In this document: one piece after another, positions 1-5,750 of the stretch
Numbering within the stretch: position 1 is the first letter of the stretch
How the letters are laid out: each line of letters starts with the position of its first letter
NCBI GenBank assembly: GCA_028822745.1
Contig: JAPKCZ010000040.1
Coordinates: 1 to 10,070, forward strand
Source of the DNA: Kiritimatiellia bacterium
GTDB lineage: Bacteria; Verrucomicrobiota; Kiritimatiellia; UBA8416; JAIOPI01
Length of the DNA: 10,070 nucleotides
Reading direction: 5' to 3'
Translations under genes and position numbers: made by a program
The notes under the pieces: generated by a model
Seen by the model: only the letters and a program-made list of their open reading frames with translations
What the model was told of the DNA's origin: nothing
Database searches by the model: none

Positions 1-1980
1 GGCGATGGCGCGACCATGGACGGCATGGAACTGGAACGCGAACAAGGCATTCCCATCACCTCTGCGGCGACAACCGTGCACTGGGGTGACAGTCAGATCA
101 ACATCATCGACACGCCTGGGCATGTCGACTTCACCGTCGAAGTTGAACGCTCCCTGCGCGTGCTGGACGGCGCGGTGTTGGTGCTGTGCGCCGTTGCCGG
201 TGTGCAATCCCAATCCATCACGGTGGACCGTCAGATGAAACGTTATGGCGTGCCGCGTCTGGCGTTCATCAACAAAATGGACCGAACCGGTGCGAATCCG
301 ACCAACGTCGTCACCCTGTTGCGCAGCAAACTTAAACTCAACGCCGTCGCCATGCAGATCCCAATCGGTTCCGAGGCTGATTTTATCGGTGTCGTGGACT
401 TGGTTTCGATGAAGGCGATGATCAATGAAGGGGATCAGGGCGAGAACATCGTCGTAAAAGAGATTCCCGCCGAGCTCGTCGATGAGGCCGAGGCCGCACG
501 CGCCGATATGCTCGAGTCGCTGTCCATGTACGACGACGATATGGTTGAACTGCTCCTTGAAGAGCAGGATATTCCAGATAACATGATTCACGCCGCCGTT
601 CTGAAGGGTGTGCGATCGCTCGAGTTGGTTCCCGTTTATATGGGCACCGCGTTCAAGAACAAGGGCGTCCAGTTGCTCATCGATGCGGTCTGCCGTTACT
701 TGCCATCACCGCTAGATGCTGCGCCAATGCGTGCAAAGAAGGTTGGCAAAGAGGATGAAGAAGTGCTTCTGAAGCCTGACGCCGATCTGCCACTCGTCGC
801 GATGGCTTTTAAAATCACCGAAGAGCAGTTTGGCCAGCTCACCTATACACGCGTGTATCAAGGGACGCTACGTAAGGGTGATACCGTATTTAATGCGCGT
901 TCTGGAAAGAAAACGCGCGTGGGACGGCTCGTGCAAATGCACGCCAATGAGCGTGTTAACATTGACGAAGCCGGCCCGGGTGAAATTGTCGCCATGATCG
1001 GCGTGGACTGTTTCTCGGGTGACACGTATCACGGTAGTGGCGTTGCGGTGACGTGCGAATCCATGTTTATTGCTGAGCCGGTTATCTCGTATTCCGTGTC
1101 TGCCGCCGAATCCGATTGCGTTGAAAAGCTGGGTGAAGCGCTACAGCGCTTCATGAAAGAAGACCCAACCTTCAAAGTCGCCACGGATGAGGAAAATAAT
1201 GAGACCATTATTTCCGGCATGGGCGAGCTGCATCTCGATGTTTACATCGAGCGAATCAAGCGTGAATACAGCGTGAATGTTAACGTCGGTCCGCCACAGG
1301 TGAACTATCGCGAAGCCATTACGAAGCCAGCCGCTTTTGATTACACCCACAAGAAGCAGACCGGTGGCCGTGGCCAGTTCGCTGCCGTCATGGGCCAGAT
1401 CGCGCCAATTACGGACGAGGATGGTCAGGCGACTGCTGACGATTTTGAATTTAATAACAAAATAAAAGGCGGCAACATTCCGAGTGAGTATATCGGAGCC
1501 TGCGAAAAGGGCTTCCGTGACGTTATGGAAAAGGGCCCGCTGGCAGCCTACCCCATGGTGAGTGTCTCGGTGAGCTTGACGGACGGTAAATACCATGATG
1601 TTGACTCCAGTGACTTGGCTTTCCGTCTGGCATCGCGTCAGGCCATGAAGCAGGCTGTGTCGAGAGCCAACCCTGCGTTGCTTGAACCGATCATGAAGGT
1701 GGAAGTCGAAACACCGGATGAATATCAGGGCTCCGTCGTCGGCGATTTGAGCAGCCGTCGTGGCGTTATTCTCAGCCTGGATGCGGGCGACGACGTGACC
1801 GTTGTCAACGCGGCCGTTCCGTTGGCGCAAATGTTCGGTTACTCCACGGCCGTTCGATCGATGACTACCGGCAAGGCCACGTATTCAATGGAATTTATGA
1901 ATTACGGTCAAGTGCCAGCCTCCCTGCAGGCCGAAATCATAACGAAGCGTCTCGAGAAACTTCAAGAAGACGAAGACTAA
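1..1980 (+). CDS. fusA: Elongation factor G, spdEFG1/mitochondrial-EFG1 type (5' end outside window)
   Basis: Ribosomal translocase GTPase of the cytoplasm. The frame is already open at base 1 (GDGATMD), so the true start and the P-loop (G1) lie upstream; about 659 residues of a usual ~700 are present. Visible: G3 DTPGH (109-123), G4 NKMD (271-282), a G5 equivalent GTAFKNKG from 643 with Thr where Ser is usual, domain III SGMGELHLDVY, domain IV VNYREAI and KKQTGGRGQF, the domain IV tip YHDVDSSD with its translocation histidine (codon 1594-1596), and domain V EPIMKVEVETPDEYQG. The strings GVQSQSITVDRQMKRY and GVDCFSGDT match the spd/mitochondrial EFG1 class, in which EFG1 is the translocation form. 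Oddity: switch I reads EQGIPI (40-57) where EF-G normally has ERGITI, so the Mg-coordinating Thr is Pro. It ends with TAA, and no tuf or other str-operon gene follows. Family call very sure; subclass fairly sure. Confidence 0.97.
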   Translation, partial: GDGATMDGMELEREQGIPITSAATTVHWGDSQINIIDTPGHVDFTVEVERSLRVLDGAVLVLCAVAGVQSQSITVDRQMKRYGVPRLAFINKMDRTGANPTNVVTLLRSKLKLNAVAMQIPIGSEADFIGVVDLVSMKAMINEGDQGENIVVKEIPAELVDEAEAARADMLESLSMYDDDMVELLLEEQDIPDNMIHAAVLKGVRSLELVPVYMGTAFKNKGVQLLIDAVCRYLPSPLDAAPMRAKKVGKEDEEVLLKPDADLPLVAMAFKITEEQFGQLTYTRVYQGTLRKGDTVFNARSGKKTRVGRLVQMHANERVNIDEAGPGEIVAMIGVDCFSGDTYHGSGVAVTCESMFIAEPVISYSVSAAESDCVEKLGEALQRFMKEDPTFKVATDEENNETIISGMGELHLDVYIERIKREYSVNVNVGPPQVNYREAITKPAAFDYTHKKQTGGRGQFAAVMGQIAPITDEDGQATADDFEFNNKIKGGNIPSEYIGACEKGFRDVMEKGPLAAYPMVSVSVSLTDGKYHDVDSSDLAFRLASRQAMKQAVSRANPALLEPIMKVEVETPDEYQGSVVGDLSSRRGVILSLDAGDDVTVVNAAVPLAQMFGYSTAVRSMTTGKATYSMEFMNYGQVPASLQAEIITKRLEKLQEDED

Positions 1981-2048
1981 ACCCGGTATTCTTTCCGTTG
2001 CCTGGTTTCCAGCCTGCGGATGGACTTGTGTTACCCGAAAGGCACGAA

Positions 2049-2567
2049 ATGAAAACATTATCTTGGTTCGCAATCGTACTTGTCGTCGGTGGGCTTGTTT
2101 CTGCCGCCGTCGCGGCAGGCCCTAGCGGCCGTCACTCCATTGGCGGTGGTGCGCACTATCACAAAACGGTCGATGACATCAAAATCAACGACATCGAAAA
2201 CGATGGTATCGGCTGGTACGCCGTCTATCAGTATCGCGGTAGTCAGGCCGGAGCCATTGAGTTTGACTTTGAGTTCATGCCTGATGATTACGGCGGTGCG
2301 ACCAACGATGTCTATGCTCCTCAGATCTTCTTGATCACCGGAAAAGGCCTCTATGGAGGTGTTGGCATTGGCTGGCTCTATTCGGACAGCGAATGGGCCG
2401 ACGATCCGTTCTACGTCCTTCGTGCGGGCTTCAATCTGGAGCTCGCCTCAGGGGTCTTTCTGGACATCAATGGTAATTACCAGTTCACAAAGTGGGACAC
2501 GGATATTACGCAGGATCTGGATACGGACACCGTCACGCTGGGTGCCGCCCTTCGTATCGAGCTGTAA
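2049..2567 (+). CDS. Small exported outer-membrane beta-barrel-like protein
   Basis: A 172-residue protein with a clear Sec signal peptide: MKTLSW, a hydrophobic core (residues 7-20), and a likely cut after AVA (residue 22). The mature part alternates polar and hydrophobic residues, is rich in Gly and aromatics, and shows strand-like stretches such as GAIEFDFEFMP, GLYGGVGIGWLY, FYVLRAGFNLEL and VFLDINGNYQF, as expected of an 8-stranded outer-membrane barrel. It ends in ALRIEL, not the usual terminal Phe/Trp, which weakens the barrel call slightly. ATG 2049 is chosen over an in-frame ATG at 1998 because AAGG lies six bases upstream of it and the signal peptide begins there. It follows fusA by 68 bp with no clear terminator between, so co-transcription is possible. 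Specific function not recognised. Confidence 0.8.
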   Translation: MKTLSWFAIVLVVGGLVSAAVAAGPSGRHSIGGGAHYHKTVDDIKINDIENDGIGWYAVYQYRGSQAGAIEFDFEFMPDDYGGATNDVYAPQIFLITGKGLYGGVGIGWLYSDSEWADDPFYVLRAGFNLELASGVFLDINGNYQFTKWDTDITQDLDTDTVTLGAALRIEL

Positions 2568-2628
2568 TCGCAGGGCCAGGTTTGAGTCTGCGTTGACAAC
2601 GAGGTACGGTTGGTGTTGAAATCCGCCT

Positions 2629-2970
2629 ATGCCGAGCGTACGCCGCTCCAAGGACACCATCATTGTGCTTGGCGATGGCGAATTTATTCTGACGCGAACG
2701 ACGTTTGAATGTGAAAACCTGGACCGTGATCTATACCGCCTTAATGTCCTCATGAATCAGGGATTTAGGGTGTACCTGAACGGACACGCGATTCATACCT
2801 GCGGATGGTGGAAAACGATGCCGTTTTAGCGTCCCATTGCCCTCGGTCCCGAAGCGGTCAAGCACCTGAAAAAAGGTAGCAACGTATTGGCGCTTTACGG
2901 CAACTTGGAATACAAAATGGGCCAGGTGGACGTGTTTCTGGAAGGTTGGCACCAGGCTGACCTTGAGTGA
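2629..2970 (+). pseudogene. Truncated, TAG-interrupted C-terminal fragment of a secreted protein (beta-sandwich tail)
   Basis: One frame reads through 114 codons with a single TAG at 2827-2829. Before it comes GEFILTRTTFECENLDRDLYRLNVL, shown here as GEFILTRTTFEC then ENLDRDLYRLNVL, and then GFRVYLNGHAIHTCGWW. After it come RPIALGPEAVKHLKKGSNVL and GQVDVFLEGWHQADLE, ending in TGA. The two parts join into one coherent domain resembling the sugar-binding-like beta-sandwich (RVYLNGH ... LKKGSNVLALYG) that closes many large secreted proteins of planctomycetes and relatives. A TAC/TAT-to-TAG change would explain the stop (MPF-Y-R expected). No ribosome binding site or signal peptide precedes ATG 2629, and a TGA lies just upstream at 2617, so the bulk of the parent gene is missing. 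Read-through or a sequencing error is possible, but lack of a 5' part favours a gene remnant. Confidence 0.7.
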
Positions 2971-3040
2971 TTTGATCACATGCCCGTTGTGACGATGGAT
3001 TTCGGCTCAATACGTGACAATCTGAGTTGCATTTGTCGTT

Positions 3041-3068
3041 TTCTCAAAAGAAACCTTTTGTGTAGAAT
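3041..3068 (+). promoter_or_regulatory. Candidate sigma70-like promoter for the broken TonB receptor gene
   Basis: TAGAAT (3063-3068) matches the -10 consensus at five of six positions and has TTCTCA (3041-3046; four of six) 16 bases upstream. It sits about 45 bp before ATG 3113 and its strong ribosome binding site. Found by eye only; no transcript evidence. Confidence 0.35.
3045..3060. repeat. Perfect 6-bp inverted repeat inside the candidate promoter spacer
   Basis: CAAAAG (3045-3050), AAAC, CTTTTG (3055-3060). The repeat lies between the proposed -35 and -10 boxes, where a repressor operator would fit. It is AT-rich and short, so chance occurrence is quite possible, and no U-run follows to make it a terminator. 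Confidence 0.35.
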
Positions 3069-3099
3069 TGGGGCCGATTTTCGCTACGATTCTACTTGT

Positions 3100-3105
3100 G
3101 GGAGG
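3100..3105 (+). promoter_or_regulatory. Strong Shine-Dalgarno sequence GGGAGG
   Basis: GGGAGG stands seven bases before ATG 3113. It fixes the original start of the receptor pseudogene at 3113 instead of the in-frame ATG at 3068, and shows that the initiation region survived the deletions. Confidence 0.65.
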
Positions 3106-3112
3106 TTCTACG

Positions 3113-3948
3113 ATGGCACTGGTGGAAAATCTGTGGGGTAAGCATCTGCGTAAGGTTGTCCGTGCGTTCGTGTGCTTTTTTTTCTGCCTGCTTTTGCAAA
3201 CGCTGCAACATGGATCGGGTGCGCTGAATGGCTTGGTCAACATGATCATGAAAACGGGAGCCTCTCATCCGGGGGCGTTCATGCGTAGCGAAGTCGGCGT
3301 TGCCGAAGACTTATGGCTGGTCGAAGGTGGCCGCGGGTTTTCGTTCGGCCCACAAAGAAACCTGTTTATCTATGCTGGGCTTTCCTGGGTCGGGGCCATT
3401 GGAGCCTGAAGAAATGGACAGCTTTGAAGTTAATCTGGCGCATATCCTGACGGATGATCTCAGCGTCGAAGTGAATGGGTATTACAATATGTTCAAGGAC
3501 CAGTTGTCCTAGGGCCCTTTGCAGAATATTTGGTCCGAAGCCGAGGTTGTCGCGATTAATGCCCACAACGGCGTCAGTTGGGGAGGCGGTATGTTTCAAA
3601 ATATAAATCAGGACTTCAATGTCTTTGGTGGCGAACTTGTGTGCCGCTGGCAGGCGCTCGAACATACGGGACTGGTTGTCAGTTATGGCGTCAGCCAGTT
3701 ATCTGTTAACGAGTGGCTTCGACACCAATGACGCGCCGCAGGTTCATCCGGCGTACAAGGATGAGCGTCATCTCGTCGATCTGGCGTTGATCTACCGCGT
3801 CTCTGAACGTGTTTCAACGAAGCTCGTTATTCAGAATGCATTCGGCGATGATGTTCCGCCAGCGACCTTCGATTTGAATGCGCCGACGCAGGGGAATCTT
3901 GGGTCGGACGAAACCCGGGCCTACCTCTCAGGTACGGTGACCTTCTAG
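3113..3948 (+). pseudogene. TonB-dependent outer-membrane receptor, deleted and frameshifted
   Basis: Remains of a TonB-dependent receptor (energy-coupled uptake of ligands across the outer membrane). Segment 1 (3113-3409) starts with a signal-like stretch, KHLRKVVRAFVCFFFCLLLQ, then jumps directly to the late plug motif GSGALNGLVNMIMKTG, so most of the plug is missing. It runs into TGA at 3407. Segment 2, in another frame from about 3390, carries PLEPEEMDSFEVNL, the NLKPE-type barrel motif, then LSVEVNGYYNMFKDQLS, a TAG at 3510-3512, and continues in the same frame to ALEHTGLVVSYGVSQL, stopping at 3731. Segment 3, in a third frame from about 3710, has FDTNDAPQVHP, HLVDLALIYRVSERVSTKLV and a C-terminal strand ending in Phe (LSGTVTF), typical of outer-membrane barrels. 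The total of about 278 codons compares with the usual 650 or more, so a large middle piece is also gone. Ligand unknown. Confidence 0.85.
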
Positions 3949-3954
3949 CCTGAT

Positions 3955-5316
3955 CTACCGTGTCGTTTCTTCAATCCGATACAACGCTTTGTCTGTTCGA
4001 ATAAAGAAGGCACCGTCAACGGCGGCAAATGAAGCCATGTGTTTTCCGTCGAGTTTATTGCGCGCAAGCTGTTTTGGCGTACGCCCAGCTTCAAGGACGG
4101 TTGTTTCGCCTTCGCGATTGGAAAAGAAAAGTCGCCCATCGGCATGTGTCGGCGACGCCGAATAGCTGCCTCCGACTCGTTCTTTCCATAGCTCTTTTCC
4201 GGTCAATGCATCCAGGCAGGTGGCAACCCCGCTGCGGTCATTAACGATATAGAGTTCATTGCCGACGAGAATGGGTGACGGCTGTGAGGGGGCACCCCTT
4301 TTGTGGCGCCAGGCAAGTACGGGGTCGCAGTCACCGTCGGCGTCTTGGAAGCGAACCGCGAGAATTTCTGCGGCGTTGAAGCTGGTTGAGAAGTAGACCA
4401 TGCCGTGGCCAGCCACGGGACGCGGCACGATGGAATAACCCAGCGTTTCGTAGGAAAGTTTCCAAAGCTCCTCGCCCGTGACGGGGTCGTAGCCGTATAG
4501 CCAATCGGCAGCTGGCGATACGAGCTGATCGCGGCCATGAATTCGGGTGATGAGCGGAGTGCCGTAGGCTTTCTGAAGATCCGGGTTCGGGTTCAGCTTT
4601 CCGGTACGGTCGGTTTTCCATGCAATGTCACCGGTGCGTTTGTCGAGCGCGACGATGTATTGAATGTCAGATCCGTCCGCATGAAAGATGACATTGTGTT
4701 TCCAAAGTACAATGGAACTACCGGGACCGTTGTTGTGTGTCACCGGAAGGCTGGTGTTTTTCCAAATGATCTTGCCTGATTTTGTGTTGATGCACACGGT
4801 GCCGTGGGTGCCGAAGTGGGTGTAGAGGCGTCCATTTTCAATGATGGGTGTCGGCGATGCGTGTGAATTCAGGGTGTGGATCGGAGGCGGATTTTCTGGG
4901 GTGAGTAGCTCAATGTCGTGAAGAATTTCCCCGGTTTTCTGATCCACGCAAATGGCGCGCAATCGCAAGTCATCGACGGCGCTCAACGCGTTGGGGTTGA
5001 TGAGGCCTTTGACGCGCGCTTCGCGTGCGGCACCGGTCAGGATGATGTGGGTCGACGTTGTTAGCCAGATCTGTCCGCGATCAATGACGGGCGATGACCA
5101 GCCCGTTCCGGGGATGGGTGTTTTCCACGTGACATTTTCGGTTTCACTCCATGTACTCGGGAGGCCTTTGGTGGTCACGTGACCCTGGCCGGATGGTCCG
5201 CGAAACTCTGGCCAGCTCTCGCGGGCATAGGTTGCGTTCAACATCAGGCACGGGAGGGCGGCTAGCATACAAAAGCAGATTCGTGCATGAATCGATTGGC
5301 GATCGTCGTTCGGCAT
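3955..5316 (-). CDS. Exported PQQ-like beta-propeller repeat protein
   Basis: A 453-residue protein with a Sec-type leader (hydrophobic CFCMLAALPCLML at residues 14-26; likely cut after ATYA, residue 31). The mature protein opens with WPEFRGPSGQG (35-45) and contains PQQ-like blade motifs at DQKTGE (125), NTKSGKIIW (177), DKRTGDIAW (225), DPVTGEELW (277) and DALTGKELW (369), with blade-closing W residues and SSP/ASPTP turns. That fits a six- to eight-bladed propeller of the outer-membrane-assembly-lipoprotein/PQQ-dehydrogenase-like superfamily. Such proteins are very common in planctomycetes and relatives; their substrates are mostly unknown, and no quinoprotein catalytic signature is evident, so no enzyme activity is claimed. 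The start is ATG at 5316, with AGGA eight bases upstream; the frame extends to a TTG at 5355 without comparable support. It stops with TAG, six bases from the convergent receptor pseudogene, and is divergent from the amylase gene. Confidence 0.88.
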   Translation of the reverse strand: MPNDDRQSIHARICFCMLAALPCLMLNATYARESWPEFRGPSGQGHVTTKGLPSTWSETENVTWKTPIPGTGWSSPVIDRGQIWLTTSTHIILTGAAREARVKGLINPNALSAVDDLRLRAICVDQKTGEILHDIELLTPENPPPIHTLNSHASPTPIIENGRLYTHFGTHGTVCINTKSGKIIWKNTSLPVTHNNGPGSSIVLWKHNVIFHADGSDIQYIVALDKRTGDIAWKTDRTGKLNPNPDLQKAYGTPLITRIHGRDQLVSPAADWLYGYDPVTGEELWKLSYETLGYSIVPRPVAGHGMVYFSTSFNAAEILAVRFQDADGDCDPVLAWRHKRGAPSQPSPILVGNELYIVNDRSGVATCLDALTGKELWKERVGGSYSASPTHADGRLFFSNREGETTVLEAGRTPKQLARNKLDGKHMASFAAVDGAFFIRTDKALYRIEETTR

Positions 5317-5344
5317 AGCGAAGGTCCTTTTCTTGATGAGGGGT

Positions 5345-5374
5345 ATAATGGCCAAATTTCGCAGCGCAGATCAA
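5345..5374 (-). promoter_or_regulatory. Candidate promoter for the PQQ-like protein gene
   Basis: On the minus strand TTGATC (5374-5369) and CATTAT (5350-5345) are separated by 18 bases; each matches the sigma70 boxes at four of six positions. It lies about 30 bp before the chosen ATG at 5316, which also argues against the upstream TTG at 5355 as start. Weak by sequence alone. Confidence 0.3.
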
Positions 5375-5550
5375 GCAGGCTTGCACTTTTAGGGATCTCG
5401 CATCGACCTTTCGCGACGTCTCCAGGGTGACCAGGGTGGGACATTCCCGTGGGTTCACCAAGTTGAATGCGACTGGACATTTTGTCTGTTTCTGGTAAAT
5501 TATCACCTGTTTGACGCGCTGGCAGACGCATGCTTGTTGCATCGTGCATT

Positions 5551-5572
5551 CCAACGAACGTTGACACGTTGG
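5551..5572. promoter_or_regulatory. Operator-like nested inverted repeat upstream of the amylase gene
   Basis: CAACG-AA-CGTTG (5552-5563) is a perfect 5-bp inverted repeat. The outer arms CCAACG (5551-5556) and CGTTGG (5567-5572) form a second perfect 6-bp inverted repeat sharing the left arm. A perfect -35 hexamer TTGACA (5561-5566) is embedded in it, but no acceptable -10 box lies 15-19 bases downstream. Position about 180 bp before the amylase start fits a sugar-responsive regulator site; which regulator cannot be told from the sequence. Confidence 0.4.
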
Positions 5573-5750
5573 AAAATGGCTTTCTTCGGCATTCACTTGG
5601 CCTCATCGGACAACCAGAAGGCAATCCGCGCGTCGATGCGTGCACGCATCACGCAGGGAACCTCGTTCGTACACTTCATTTTTCTATACCTTTAGAGAAG
5701 CGTACAGCCTTCCTTGAACGCCTTGGCGGGTGGTTGCGCCGGAGAGATAC

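Larger units (their letters stand above)
5317..5750. other. Divergent intergenic region, 434 bp, no gene supported
   Basis: The region separates the minus-strand PQQ-like gene from the plus-strand amylase gene and must carry both promoters. No reading frame in it has a ribosome binding site plus protein-like composition. Seen within it: the candidate minus promoter near 5345-5374, a tandem nonamer CCAGGGTGA/CCAGGGTGG at 5422-5439, the inverted repeat at 5551-5572, and an AT-rich stretch with CTATACC at 5684-5690 that could be a -10 for the amylase gene, though no convincing -35 precedes it. The amylase Shine-Dalgarno GGAGAG is at 5741-5746. Confidence 0.6.

Noticed and set aside
1141..1830. 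Long minus-strand frame of 229 codons opposite the EF-G gene
   Set aside because: It is the antisense shadow of a strongly conserved coding sequence, has no ribosome binding site and no protein-like motif.
2002..2014. Possible terminator hairpin CTGG-TTT-CCAG after the EF-G gene
   Set aside because: The stem is only four base pairs and no T-run follows, so a rho-independent terminator is not supported.
3949..3954. Bidirectional terminator between the convergent receptor pseudogene and PQQ-like gene
   Set aside because: Only six bases separate the stop codons, and no GC-rich stem with flanking T/A runs was seen nearby.
5422..5439. Tandem nonamer CCAGGGTGA/CCAGGGTGG
   Set aside because: Only two imperfect units, with no further copies seen; too short to call a repeat array or binding site.
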